Made by a program: the position numbers and the translations under genes. Below, piece by piece: positions 53,108 through 62,178 of a DNA stretch of 64,000 nucleotides. This stretch comes from Acidaminobacter sp. (GTDB lineage: Bacteria; Bacillota; Clostridia; Peptostreptococcales; Acidaminobacteraceae), in the NCBI RefSeq assembly GCF_030247605.1, contig NZ_JAOTSB010000010.1, positions 1 through 64,000 of the forward strand. The letters run 5' to 3'. The notes below the pieces were generated by a model. That model was not told the DNA's origin and made no database searches. It saw only the letters and a program-made list of their open reading frames with translations. The stretch's first letter is position 1, and the number at the start of each line of letters is the position of its first letter.

Positions 53108-53136
53108 ATTATACTGAATGAACAATTGATTGTCAA
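53108..53136 (-). promoter_or_regulatory. Consensus promoter of the ilv operon
   Basis: Minus strand TTGACA, 17-base spacer, TATAAT: a perfect sigma-A consensus, as expected when control is by attenuation. Confidence 0.92.
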
Positions 53137-53305
53137 CACAAGAAAGACGACTTTTTTACAGAATCGTCATAATTTTTTATAAAATTAGCAAAAAAGTGTG
53201 TGAAGATCGCGATAGGCTTAAGGCCGTTGACACCTTCTTCCAAAAAATGATTGCAGCGCCAGGGAAGCAATGCGGTTTCATGTCCCGTTTTCCTCTTCAA
53301 TTGAG

Positions 53306-53340
53306 AAGGCGGTGTCGGAGAAGGCGGTGTCAGACGCCTT
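53306..53340 (+). repeat. Short tandem repeat GAGAAGGCGGTGTC
   Basis: Two adjacent copies of GAGAAGGCGGTGTC, then an inverted GACGCCTTCC. The surrounding 53140-53355 also has GACACCTTCTTCC, related to the repeat at 17372. No gene seen. Confidence 0.6.
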
Positions 53341-53355
53341 CCACTTTTCTAAGTG

Positions 53356-53402
53356 AAAAAGGAGAGAAACGGATTTATTCATCCGCTCCTCTCCTTTTTA
53401 AT
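53356..53402 (-). terminator. Terminator of the transketolase unit
   Basis: Stem AAAAAGGAGAG / CTCTCCTTTTT with inner CGGAT / ATCCG; T-run on the minus strand. Confidence 0.88.
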
Positions 53403-53422
53403 GACTTTATCCGTCCTTACAA

Positions 53423-54370
53423 CTACTTCAAATTTTTCAAAACGACCTCAACGATATGGTCTGAAGTGAGGCCATACTTTTTCATGAGCGCCTCCGGTGT
53501 CCCAGATTCCCCAAAGGTATCCATAATGCCAAGCCGAACCACTTTGACCGGGCAGCCTTCAGCTGTCACCTCAGCGACAGCGGATCCAAGCCCGCCAATG
53601 ATGCTGTGCTCCTCTGCCGTTACAATCAATTGAGTCTCAGCCGCTGCTTTCAGGATCGCCTCAGAATCGACTGGCTTCAGGGTGTGCACATCAATCACCC
53701 GGACTGTGATGTTCTTCTCGGCCAAAATTTCCGCAGCCTTCATGGCTTCGTTGACCATAATGCCCGTCGCAATCAAAGCAACGTCGAACCCGTCACGCAG
53801 CGTCATTGCCTTGCCAATCTCAAAAGTCGTATCCGCCGGGTAGAGCATTGGCACCGCTGCACGCCCGAGTCGTACATAAACCGGACCCTTGACCTCCAAA
53901 CTGGCTTCTATCAGTGCCTTTGCAGAAACACCGTCCGATGGTTGGATCACCGTCATATTCGGCAGTGCCCGCATCAGTGCGAGATCTTCAATAGCTTGAT
54001 GTGACGCCCCGTCTTCGCCGACAGTAATCCCGGCGTGGGTCGCGCAGATGCGCACGTTCAAATTTGGATAACAAATAGAATTGCGAATGATCTCAAAAGC
54101 ACGTCCCGCCGCAAACATGGCAAACGTACTTGCGAACGGCTTCAGACCGGCGGCCGCCATTCCGGCAGCGACACCCATCATATTCTGCTCCGCTATGCCC
54201 ATGTCAAAAAAACGGTCCGGAAACTTCTTGGCAAAAACATCTGTTTTTGTAGATTTTGAAAGATCCGCGTCCAGCGCGACAATCTCAGGGTATTTTTCGC
54301 CGAGCTCTGCCAAAATTTCTCCATAAGCTTCACGTGTCGCCATTTTTTTCTGTGCTGAAGGATTAGACAT
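53423..54370 (-). CDS. Transketolase, C-terminal subunit
   Basis: Pyrimidine-binding and C-terminal domains of a split transketolase. The 315-residue protein has MGIAEQNMMGVAAGMA with the catalytic Glu, GEDGASHQAIEDLALMR and TAEEHSIIGGLGSAVAE. It works with the subunit encoded upstream to move two-carbon units in the pentose phosphate pathway. ATG at 54370 with AGGAGGTG 6 bases upstream; overlaps the partner gene by 8 bases. Confidence 0.93.
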   Translation of the reverse strand: MSNPSAQKKMATREAYGEILAELGEKYPEIVALDADLSKSTKTDVFAKKFPDRFFDMGIAEQNMMGVAAGMAAAGLKPFASTFAMFAAGRAFEIIRNSICYPNLNVRICATHAGITVGEDGASHQAIEDLALMRALPNMTVIQPSDGVSAKALIEASLEVKGPVYVRLGRAAVPMLYPADTTFEIGKAMTLRDGFDVALIATGIMVNEAMKAAEILAEKNITVRVIDVHTLKPVDSEAILKAAAETQLIVTAEEHSIIGGLGSAVAEVTAEGCPVKVVRLGIMDTFGESGTPEALMKKYGLTSDHIVEVVLKNLK

Positions 54371-55193
54371 GATCAGCACCTCCTAACTCTTCAATTGCGC
54401 GTGCTCTTTCCTCTGCGGATGGCGCTTTGCCGTGCCAGCCGACCTGGTTTTCCATAAAAGAGACACCTTTGCCCTTAACCGTCTTCGCCAGAATGACCGT
54501 AGGGGCGTTCCCGCAAGTCTTCGCCTCAGCAAAGACGCGCTTCAGATCATCAAAATCGTGGCCGTCAGCGGTCAGCACATTCCATCCAAAACTCTTGAAT
54601 TTCTGATCCACAGGCGAAACAGCCATGACTTCGTCGTTGGTGCCATCAATTTGAAGGCCGTTGAAATCAAGAATAGCTACGAGGTTGGAAAGTTTATAGT
54701 GGGCTCCGGCCATTGCTGCCTCCCAAATCAATCCTTCATTGAGCTCCCCGTCTCCAAGCAGCGCGTAAACGCGGCTCTTGGAACCGGTGACTCTTGTGGA
54801 CAATGCCATGCCAACGGCAGTTGAAAAACCTTGTCCGAGGGAGCCTGTAGACATTTCGACGCCTGGGATATTCTTCATGTCAGGATGCCCTTGGAGTTTT
54901 GAGCCAAGCTGTCTCAGCGTGATGAGTTCTTCAGGATTAAAATAGCCCCGTCTAGCCAGCGCAGCATAGAGAACAGGTGCCGCGTGTCCCTTGGAAAGGA
55001 CAAACAGATCCCTGTCCGCAAGCTTCGGCTCAGCGGGATCGATTTTCATTTCATCAAAATAGAGCGTCGTCAGGATCTCAACGGCAGATAAAGATCCGCC
55101 GGGGTGACCCGATTTGGCGGCATGCGTCATCTCAATTATATCCCTGCGGATCTGACGCGCAGTCGTTTCAAGTGCAATGTTGCGGTGCGACAC
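54363..55193 (-). CDS. Transketolase, N-terminal (ThDP-binding) subunit
   Basis: ThDP diphosphate-binding half of the split transketolase. Motifs are AKSGHPGGSLSAVEIL, LSKGHAAPVLYA, GSLGQGFSTAVGMAL and GDGELNEGLIWEAAMAG...ILDFNGLQIDG. GTG start with AGGAGG 7 bases upstream. The two-gene form is common in Clostridia. Lies downstream of tagA with 40 bases between them. Confidence 0.94.
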   Translation of the reverse strand: MSHRNIALETTARQIRRDIIEMTHAAKSGHPGGSLSAVEILTTLYFDEMKIDPAEPKLADRDLFVLSKGHAAPVLYAALARRGYFNPEELITLRQLGSKLQGHPDMKNIPGVEMSTGSLGQGFSTAVGMALSTRVTGSKSRVYALLGDGELNEGLIWEAAMAGAHYKLSNLVAILDFNGLQIDGTNDEVMAVSPVDQKFKSFGWNVLTADGHDFDDLKRVFAEAKTCGNAPTVILAKTVKGKGVSFMENQVGWHGKAPSAEERARAIEELGGADHV

Positions 55194-55232
55194 TTCAGTA
55201 CCTCCTGTTTTTCAGTTATTGTGTAAATACTA

Positions 55233-56057
55233 TCAGTTGCTGGCGTGTTTATCCGGAGAAGCCGAAACTGAAGCTTCTGAGTTCCCGCCATTGATGCCAT
55301 CTTCTGCTTTTGGCGCATAATCTTTGCTGAAATCTCTGCTCAACAGAACTTTGAACATGAACTTTGGAAGCGCCATCATCCGGCCAACCCGGCTCGGATT
55401 TTTTAACAGACGGTAAAGCCATTCCAAATTGGCCTTTTGGAAAAAGACCGGAGCCCGCTTGGCCGTTCCCGCCCAGACATCCACACTGCCGCCGACGCCC
55501 ATAGCGACTTTGACATTGAGGATTTTTCTGTGCTTGTAGATCCATTTCTCCTGTTTAGGCGCACCCATGGCAACGAAGAGAATGTCCGGCTTGAGCTCAT
55601 TAATTCGATCGATGATTTTCAATTCATTCTCCGGCTTAAAATAGCCATCCTGGTATCCCTTTGACTCAATACTCGGGTACACCTTCAGGATCGCCTCCAT
55701 AGCGCGCTCAGCCACCCCGGGTTTCCCGCCCAGTATGTAGATGGAACGCTTCGTGGTATGACAGTACTTAAGAATACGCTCCATGAGGTCAATCCCTGTC
55801 ACGCGTTCATCCAATCCAAGGTTATGAAGCTTGGAGGCATAGACCAGGCCTATCCCATCCGGTACAACGAGGTCTGCCTCGCGCAGAATTGATCTCAGCG
55901 CCTTATCCTGCTGTGCCATCATGACAATTTCAGTATTGGGCGTAAAAATCATAGACATGGTATGACTGTCCATCAAATGTAAAAACCGGTTATAGGCTTC
56001 CACCGGATTGACCTTGTCCACGCGCACCCCAAGAATCTTGATCGATTCACTAGCCAT
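55233..56057 (-). CDS. tagA: WecG/TagA/CpsF-family glycosyltransferase
   Basis: A 274-residue GT26 enzyme. It transfers an amino sugar, usually N-acetylmannosamine, to GlcNAc-diphospho-undecaprenol in wall-polymer synthesis. Family blocks are FTPNTEIVMMAQQD, VVPDGIGLVYASKL, GYQDGYF and VAMGAPKQEKWI. The last 25 residues are a Ser/Asn/Ala-rich tail. Adjacent csaB suggests a pyruvylated secondary wall polymer that anchors SLH-domain proteins. Confidence 0.9.
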   Translation of the reverse strand: MASESIKILGVRVDKVNPVEAYNRFLHLMDSHTMSMIFTPNTEIVMMAQQDKALRSILREADLVVPDGIGLVYASKLHNLGLDERVTGIDLMERILKYCHTTKRSIYILGGKPGVAERAMEAILKVYPSIESKGYQDGYFKPENELKIIDRINELKPDILFVAMGAPKQEKWIYKHRKILNVKVAMGVGGSVDVWAGTAKRAPVFFQKANLEWLYRLLKNPSRVGRMMALPKFMFKVLLSRDFSKDYAPKAEDGINGGNSEASVSASPDKHASN

Positions 56058-56061
56058 TCTC

Positions 56062-57168
56062 TTAATTCCCTCCCAGCAATTTCACAAGTTCGCGCTCGTT
56101 AATGTCAAGCCTGGACTTCAGGTCCTCAACAGCTGAGATGAGAGTCGCGCGATCTGTTTCTGTGTTTTCAAGCTTTTCCAAGATGCCTCGGGTCAACTGC
56201 TCAGGTTCAAAATCTTTCACTGCGCCAAAGGTCGACTGCCCTATTGCTTTCATAAAATAGTCAATTTTAGGATCGTAGGATAATGCAATCAGAGGCGTCC
56301 CCGCTACTGCAGAAAATATCAATGCATGGAGCCTGACCCCGACCAGCAGATCCATGGTATGAATCACGCTCAGTATTTCCTGGATGGAATGACGCTCCAC
56401 CAAGGCATGGATCCGTCCTCCAAACTTCGCCTCCAGGCGCTGAATCACTTCCAGATCCTCTGAAAAATGAAAAGGCAGCAATATTACAGCACATTGTTTT
56501 TCCAACAGGGTTTCTACAACACTGCAAAGGGCATTAAAAGCGTGCTGATCCCTGAAATCTTTCGATCTCAAAGCAAAGGCGACGCGCTTCACAGGAGACT
56601 GCAAATCGAGACCGGCTTTTTCAAGAATAGTCTCTCCAATACCTGTGCCCGGACAATCCATGTCAATGACGGGATCCGCCGTGACAAAAAGACGATCAGG
56701 CCGTATCCCCATTTGAATCAAATCCGTCTTTGAGTTTTCTTCCCTCACAGTGATGACATCCGCTCGATTCAAAATCCATTTTGTCAGAAAGCGATTCAAT
56801 GGCTTCTGGATCGGACCTATCCCCTGACTATAGACCATGACGCGTTTTCCAAGCAAGCTGGCAGCCAGGAGAATCATAAGATAGTAATGGATGCTCAGTC
56901 TGCCTGTAACATCCTGGATCAGGCTCCCGCCGCCACTGATCAGGGTATCACATTTCAAGACGGCATTGAACACCTTCAAAGGATGTGCACGTTTCACAGC
57001 TTTTATGCCGTATAAAGTCTGAGTCCGCTCCGGGTTTGCAGACAAGACCGTAATCTGTGCCTCAGGCACCGCATTTTGGATTCTTTTCAGCATAGTATCC
57101 AGAATAGCCTCATCACCAATATTTCCAAATCCATAATAACCTGAAATCAGAAGATTATGCCTGGTCAT
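56062..57168 (-). CDS. csaB: Polysaccharide pyruvyl transferase CsaB
   Basis: Adds ketal-linked pyruvate to a wall polysaccharide, needed for SLH-domain anchoring. The 368-residue protein begins LLISGYYGFGNIGDEAILDTML and has SGGGSLIQDVTG, VYSQGIGPI, TADPVIDM and GVRLHALIFSAVAGTPLIALSYDPKI segments of the family. ATG at 57168 with AAAGGGG upstream, inside the end of the preceding gene (overlap 14 bases). Confidence 0.92.
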   Translation of the reverse strand: MTRHNLLISGYYGFGNIGDEAILDTMLKRIQNAVPEAQITVLSANPERTQTLYGIKAVKRAHPLKVFNAVLKCDTLISGGGSLIQDVTGRLSIHYYLMILLAASLLGKRVMVYSQGIGPIQKPLNRFLTKWILNRADVITVREENSKTDLIQMGIRPDRLFVTADPVIDMDCPGTGIGETILEKAGLDLQSPVKRVAFALRSKDFRDQHAFNALCSVVETLLEKQCAVILLPFHFSEDLEVIQRLEAKFGGRIHALVERHSIQEILSVIHTMDLLVGVRLHALIFSAVAGTPLIALSYDPKIDYFMKAIGQSTFGAVKDFEPEQLTRGILEKLENTETDRATLISAVEDLKSRLDINERELVKLLGGN

Positions 57169-59359
57169 TGTCACGGCCCCTTTGCCACTTTGCATACAAC
57201 CCTTCCACCAGCCACTTGTCCAGAATCAGAAGAATGACCACTGCCACAACGCCAAGTACGACGCCAAAGCCAAGGGCATAAAGTTCTCTTACTGTGGACA
57301 GATAGAGCGGCGACCGCAGATGCGAAAACGTATTGACTACGGAGGAGTAGCCAAGGGACGCGATGAGAACAAGCGGCAAAATCAGAGCTTTGCGTTTCTT
57401 GGCTGCCATTGCAGCCACCATCATCACCGCAGGAAATGCCATGAGGAATTCCTTCGTTCTAGGCCGTGCCAGAAGCATTTGTTCCAATGTATTTCTGAAA
57501 ATCATTTCGAGGGTTGACGGCTGAAGGTCTGTTTCATGGCCGGATCGCGCAATATAAACATAGGCGACGACTGCCGCTGCGCCAAGTATGGCCACATGCT
57601 TCATTTTAATGCTGGCATCCAGAAGCCTTAGCAAATCCTTCCAATAAACGGTCCCGCTCTTTTCAACTGCTGATTGATCCTCAGACTTGCGGCCATACCC
57701 AAATTTCAGGATATAGAAGATTGCCGCCACCGCGACAGGCGTACCCAACGATAATTTGACGCCCCTGAAGTAATCCATTTCAAGAAGGTAGGCGGATGAC
57801 GAAAGAAATCCGCCAATATAATACCCACCCACTAAAGACATGACAAAAGTCACAATTAAAAGGAAAACCGCTTTTCTGATAATCCCCGTAAGACTGTAGA
57901 CCGTCCTGGTGTCATAAATTTTTTTGAGCTGATCCAATAAAATATAGACGGACAGCGCAGGGAATATAAGGCTGGATGCAAGTCCAAGAAGTGTTGTCGC
58001 TAAATTCGGCGCAACAAACAGCGCACCGGTGAGCCCCAAGGTTCCCAGTGCCGCGAGCGCCGCTCCGACAGGCAATGACACGCTTGCCATCTGAGAGAGA
58101 AGCCATACCGCGGCTGCGACCAGACCCATGCCTGAAATCAGCTTCAAAGACAGAGAAGGCGCATTAAAGCCCATAACGCCAGCATCACCAAAGGACAGTC
58201 CATGAGCCGCAATGCGCGTCTCGAGTGAATTGAACATTCTCTCATATTCATTACGGTCTGTCAGATAAACACGGTCATTTTCCAAAAACGGCCTCATATA
58301 GATACTTCGTATGTTGCGCTCTGTAATCGCTCGGTAGAGTGTATTTTCAATCTCTTCAGAGCCTTCATAATTGTAGATGCCAATTCTTTTTTGAATATAA
58401 CGGACGACCGGGAACACCCGAACCGCCTTATAATGGCTGTTCTCCGCGACATACTCTCCGCCTCGCGTCTCAACGTGTCCGAGCTGATTCCCCGCCTCTA
58501 TCAGGCTGGTGGATAATCCAAGTCTGTCCAGAGTCTGAATCAGACGATCCAGGGACATCACCTCTTCCCCATTATAGCCAATGACTTCCTGACCGCTGTA
58601 AATGATATAAGTCGTCTCAAAGCCATAGCTCAAAAAATCCTCTTCAAAGGCCTCCAGGGCCAGGTCTGGATTCAGCGGATTGTTGATGGGGCGCGGCAAA
58701 ACCTCGAGGCCGCCTGCACGCACTGCTTCAATTTTAACCGGATCAAAGCCAATGCCGATTCGGTCGAGAAGACTGCTTGTGTAAACATCCGGCCGCTCAA
58801 CGACTTTGCCGTCAGCACCAGTCATGATCCTGCCGGTTTCGAACAGCGCCTGCTCGACAGTGCCATCTATGACGAACCAGGTTGTCTCCGGACTGCTGTA
58901 AGTCTTATAAAAATTTTTTCCCAATCTTGAGCTCAAGCCGGTTTCTATAAAATCCGCAGTCTCCGGATCCGAAGTCTCCACCACTAAATCATATTGGTCT
59001 GCCTTACTGCCGGCGAGGTCTGATGCCAGTTGAGCCGGTAAGCCCTGGTCCCAATGGCTCTCAGAAATGAACTCGAGCTGTGTAGCGTAAGAGACTGCCC
59101 TGCCCTGAGCTTTCAGACTCTTAATTGTTTCTTCATTCAATGCCACGTGACGCACGCCTAGCTCTGCGAAAAATGTCATCCAGTTTTCAAAGGTCGCTCC
59201 GGACTGAATGGCCATTTCATTAAACTCATCGTAATCCAGGACTATATCCACGCTCCTGGCCTGACGTTCTGCTTTTGCTCTGGACACGTCGAGAAGGCCC
59301 GTCGCAATCAAGCTCAGGGCCATCATAATCAACACTATTTTCTTCAAAGTTTTATCCAT
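57155..59359 (-). CDS. DUF5693 membrane protein
   Basis: A 734-residue protein. N-terminal signal anchor (KKIVLIMMALSLIATGLLD) leads to an extracytoplasmic region of about 400 residues, then some eight to ten membrane helices in the C-terminal 320 residues. The DYDEFNEMA segment and overall layout match DUF5693, a family that sits beside csaB and tagA in many Clostridia. The actual function is not known; a flippase or polymerase-like role in wall polymer assembly is only a guess. GAGGAG precedes the ATG. Confidence 0.8.
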   Translation of the reverse strand: MDKTLKKIVLIMMALSLIATGLLDVSRAKAERQARSVDIVLDYDEFNEMAIQSGATFENWMTFFAELGVRHVALNEETIKSLKAQGRAVSYATQLEFISESHWDQGLPAQLASDLAGSKADQYDLVVETSDPETADFIETGLSSRLGKNFYKTYSSPETTWFVIDGTVEQALFETGRIMTGADGKVVERPDVYTSSLLDRIGIGFDPVKIEAVRAGGLEVLPRPINNPLNPDLALEAFEEDFLSYGFETTYIIYSGQEVIGYNGEEVMSLDRLIQTLDRLGLSTSLIEAGNQLGHVETRGGEYVAENSHYKAVRVFPVVRYIQKRIGIYNYEGSEEIENTLYRAITERNIRSIYMRPFLENDRVYLTDRNEYERMFNSLETRIAAHGLSFGDAGVMGFNAPSLSLKLISGMGLVAAAVWLLSQMASVSLPVGAALAALGTLGLTGALFVAPNLATTLLGLASSLIFPALSVYILLDQLKKIYDTRTVYSLTGIIRKAVFLLIVTFVMSLVGGYYIGGFLSSSAYLLEMDYFRGVKLSLGTPVAVAAIFYILKFGYGRKSEDQSAVEKSGTVYWKDLLRLLDASIKMKHVAILGAAAVVAYVYIARSGHETDLQPSTLEMIFRNTLEQMLLARPRTKEFLMAFPAVMMVAAMAAKKRKALILPLVLIASLGYSSVVNTFSHLRSPLYLSTVRELYALGFGVVLGVVAVVILLILDKWLVEGLYAKWQRGRDNDQA

Positions 59360-59424
59360 TTTACCGTACGCTCCTCATCTGGCGGTTGATTCTTTCCACT
59401 TAAATTCAGTACCCAATATCGCGG

Positions 59425-59964
59425 TTACTGAGCCGCCTTAGTGACGGTATATTGTCCTGCGATCATGAGCCAGGCTCTATCTACAATTTTCATGCCGCGA
59501 CCGTCATTTTTAGGGATGATGATCAGGTGATTCAGCGGTACTTTTGTACCTAACCCGAGACCTGTGCCGCCGGTAACGTCAGGCAGATCATTCTCTGCAG
59601 CAATGGCCGTCGCAGCGCCGCCCCTTAAGATAACTTGAGTGTTTTCCCCGAAAGTCACCAGATCTCCATCTGCAAGCTCTACGACTGCAAAAGCGGGCGG
59701 TGCGCCTGGTGCTGCCGGACCTGATCCTGAGCCCGTTTCAGTGACGGCTTCAACGTCGTCCACACGGTCGCTCAACAGCTCAAGTTTTTTATCAATCACC
59801 GCTGAAATTTCTGACAGTCTTTTTTCCACGAAGCTCTTTGTCACAACCGGATCCGTAGATGTCCCGGGATCACCGGAGGTCGCGACTGAAACCGCTCCAA
59901 AAAGCGCAAGCGCCATAATAGCGCCAAGTGCCATGTGTCCCAGATTTTTTATCACTTTGTTCAA
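59425..59964 (-). CDS. Secreted/anchored protein of unknown function
   Basis: A 179-residue protein with an N-terminal signal helix (HMALGAIMALALFGAVSVATS), a short motif DPVVTKSFVEKRL, a coiled-coil region, a Gly/Pro/Ala-rich linker and a C-terminal compact domain (LADGDLVTFGENTQVILRGG ... IPKNDGRGMKI). Similar 'DPVVTKSYV' proteins are found near wall-polymer genes in Firmicutes. TTG start after GGGGG. First gene of the tagA/csaB unit. Confidence 0.65.
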   Translation of the reverse strand: MNKVIKNLGHMALGAIMALALFGAVSVATSGDPGTSTDPVVTKSFVEKRLSEISAVIDKKLELLSDRVDDVEAVTETGSGSGPAAPGAPPAFAVVELADGDLVTFGENTQVILRGGAATAIAAENDLPDVTGGTGLGLGTKVPLNHLIIIPKNDGRGMKIVDRAWLMIAGQYTVTKAAQ

Positions 59965-60052
59965 TTTTTTACCCCCTACAACCCTTGCATTGGCGTGCCC
60001 TGCAAATGGTTGAGATTCCCATATTCAAAATCTCAATGTGAGAGGCCTCCAG

Positions 60053-60430
60053 CTAACGCCGGACGCCTCCGCCAATATCATATAGTCCTAAGCTGACCAA
60101 TAAAGCCACATCTATCTTTTCCATAACTTCAGGACTTAACGCCCCGAGCTTTTGGATCAGTCTCTTCTTGTCAATGGTACGGATCTGTTCAAGAAGTACA
60201 ACAGAATCCTTGACGAGGCCCAGCTCATCTTTTGAAATTTCCACGTGGGTTGGCAGCTTTGCCTTGCTGATTTTGCCTGTGATGGCAGAAATAATAACAG
60301 TTGGGCTGTATTTGTTTCCCACGTCGTTCTGAATGATCAGTACAGGTCTTTGCCCCCCTTGCTCGGACCCTACGACAGGACTCAAATCAGCGAAAAATAC
60401 ATCACCGCGCTTTACGTTAGAAAAAGGCAT
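60053..60430 (-). CDS. MazF/EndoA-family toxin endoribonuclease
   Basis: A 125-residue PemK/MazF-fold ribonuclease that cuts mRNA. It is close to the Firmicutes EndoA (NdoA) type: [31 protein letters not shown], then [11 protein letters not shown] and [12 protein letters not shown], with the catalytic Arg and Thr in place. ATG at 60430 ([10 protein letters not shown]) overlaps the end of the upstream antitoxin-like gene by 14 bases. The last six residues are an extra Gly/Arg tail. Confidence 0.93.
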   Translation of the reverse strand: MPFSNVKRGDVFFADLSPVVGSEQGGQRPVLIIQNDVGNKYSPTVIISAITGKISKAKLPTHVEISKDELGLVKDSVVLLEQIRTIDKKRLIQKLGALSPEVMEKIDVALLVSLGLYDIGGGVRR

Positions 60431-60740
60431 CTTCGTCCTCATCTTCTTCAAGCATGTGTTCGTAACGCTCATAGGTACAATTGTCACAACGGAAGCCGAC
60501 TTCACAGTAGTCCAGATTAAAGCTGGCCATAGTCTGATAACCGCTTTCGAGTTCAAAAACCTTCTCTTCGAGCAGCTTTCGCAGACTTTCTACGCGTGAG
60601 TCAAAGCATACGACAAAGTCGCTTTCATAATAGCATTTGATGTCCGGATCGTTCTTAATATCATCTATGATATCTTCCGGGTACTCAAGTCTTGTCAGGC
60701 AATGACTCTTGCCATGCATGCCCATGACCTCTTCGCTCAT
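60417..60740 (-). CDS. Divergent EndoAI-like antitoxin
   Basis: A 107-residue acidic protein that overlaps mazF, in the same place as EndoAI downstream of alr in other Firmicutes. Its C-terminal part ([13 protein letters not shown], then [10 protein letters not shown]) resembles the toxin-binding GYxxMAxxNL segment of EndoAI. The N-terminal part ([28 protein letters not shown]) does not look like the usual ribbon-helix-helix, and four to five cysteines (including CDNC) are atypical. ATG at 60740 with AGGAGGTG 6 bases upstream. Antitoxin function is inferred from position. Confidence 0.65.
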   Translation of the reverse strand: MSEEVMGMHGKSHCLTRLEYPEDIIDDIKNDPDIKCYYESDFVVCFDSRVESLRKLLEEKVFELESGYQTMASFNLDYCEVGFRCDNCTYERYEHMLEEDEDEDAFF

Positions 60741-60781
60741 TCTGAACACCTCCTGTCTGACCTGGGGGATCGATTCAATTT

Positions 60782-60810
60782 ATTTTACACCATCCGGACG
60801 TGTTCGTAAA
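60782..60810 (-). promoter_or_regulatory. Promoter of the toxin-antitoxin pair
   Basis: Minus strand TTTACG, 17-base spacer, TG-extended TAAAAT. It allows the pair to be transcribed apart from alr. Confidence 0.55.
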
Positions 60811-60879
60811 GTCCAGTGCCATGTAAACACAACTACCAAATGAAATCTGTAACTATAATATCCTATAAGATAAAATTTC

Positions 60880-62064
60880 CTATCTGATCATAGACACATA
60901 GTCTTTAACCGCTGTGATCTCGCCACCTCGGACGTAAACTCTCGGCACCCGTTTGTCAATCATACAGACCATTTCATAATTGATTGTCCCAAGCTTGTCT
61001 GCGAGGATTTCAACAGGCAGCGCATTCCCCTCACCATCTTCGCCAAAGAGAATGGCCACGTCCCCGGACTTTGCGTCAAGGCCGGTCACATCAAACATGC
61101 ACTGGTCCATACAAATTCGGCCGGTGAGAGGTCTAAGCTGACCTTTAAATAAAACTTCACCTTTTCCGCTGAGCATACGCGTGTAACCATCGGCATAACC
61201 TAGAGGCATTGTCGCGATTTCCTCTGCGCCATGAGTAACGTATTTCAACCCATAACTGATCCCGCTGCCGGCCTCGAGGGTCTTGACATGGGAGAGACAG
61301 GCTTTCAGGCTCATAACCGGCTTCAGGACGACGCGGTCTTTTATCACATCCTGAGACGGATAGAGGCCGTAGAGCATAATCCCCGCCCGCACCATATTGT
61401 AGTTGAGCTCAGGCAAATCAATGATGGCAGCGCTGTTTGACACATGATGGATCGGAATCGTGAGACCGCCAGCCTCAAGCCCTTTCACCACAAAATTATA
61501 TTTTTCAACCTGCTTCATTGTGTAGGCTTTATCCACCTCATCAGCAACGGCAAAGTGCGTGAAGATCCCTTCAATCATTAGGCCCGGGAGCTTAGAAATC
61601 TCGAGAATTTCCCGGATCGTCTCTTCACTGGCAGGCATCCCGATTCGGTGCATGCCCGTGTCGAGCTTGATATGCACCCGGATCTCCACGCCATTCCTGA
61701 CGGCAGCTTCTGATAGAGGCTTCGCATGGGCCATGCTGTAAATGGTCTGAATGATGCGGTTGGCAGCTACCTGATCGTAAAGATGCGACGGCGTGTAGCC
61801 CAGCACCATGATGTCCGTTTCCGGAAATGCCTGGCGCAGCTGCAGCGCTTCATTGAGAACCGCGACAGCAAGTCTGTCCGCGCCGGCTGCGAGCAGTGCC
61901 CTGGAGGATTCAACCGCGCCGTGACCATAGGCATCCGCCTTGACGACCGCCATGACCATGGCATCCTTCCTGGTCAGCCGTCTGACTTCTCTCAAGTTGT
62001 GTGACAGGTGCTCCAGATTGATTTCCGCCCAAACGGGTCTTGGAATTAGGGTTAAATCGATCAT
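60880..62064 (-). CDS. alr: Alanine racemase
   Basis: PLP enzyme making D-alanine for peptidoglycan. The 394-residue protein has the PLP lysine in AVVKADAYGHGA, the FTHFA block, HVSNSAAI, and the second catalytic base Tyr in SGISYGLKY, plus CMDQCMFDV. GGAGG lies before the ATG. The order acpS-nnr-alr-antitoxin-toxin matches the alr-ndoAI-ndoA neighbourhood known in Bacillus. Confidence 0.96.
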   Translation of the reverse strand: MIDLTLIPRPVWAEINLEHLSHNLREVRRLTRKDAMVMAVVKADAYGHGAVESSRALLAAGADRLAVAVLNEALQLRQAFPETDIMVLGYTPSHLYDQVAANRIIQTIYSMAHAKPLSEAAVRNGVEIRVHIKLDTGMHRIGMPASEETIREILEISKLPGLMIEGIFTHFAVADEVDKAYTMKQVEKYNFVVKGLEAGGLTIPIHHVSNSAAIIDLPELNYNMVRAGIMLYGLYPSQDVIKDRVVLKPVMSLKACLSHVKTLEAGSGISYGLKYVTHGAEEIATMPLGYADGYTRMLSGKGEVLFKGQLRPLTGRICMDQCMFDVTGLDAKSGDVAILFGEDGEGNALPVEILADKLGTINYEMVCMIDKRVPRVYVRGGEITAVKDYVSMIR

Positions 62065-62178
62065 ATTTATGCCTCCATCTTATTGGATTGAGCGATACTG
62101 AGTAGGATCGCTATTGACGACTGCGCAGTAAAGCGAAATTTTAACCAGTAGTGCGTCCTGTTATGTTTTAACTGGATC

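Noticed and set aside
52891-53139. 82-codon minus-strand frame upstream of the ilv operon
   Set aside because: It lies over the T-box leader, whose structural motifs explain the sequence better.
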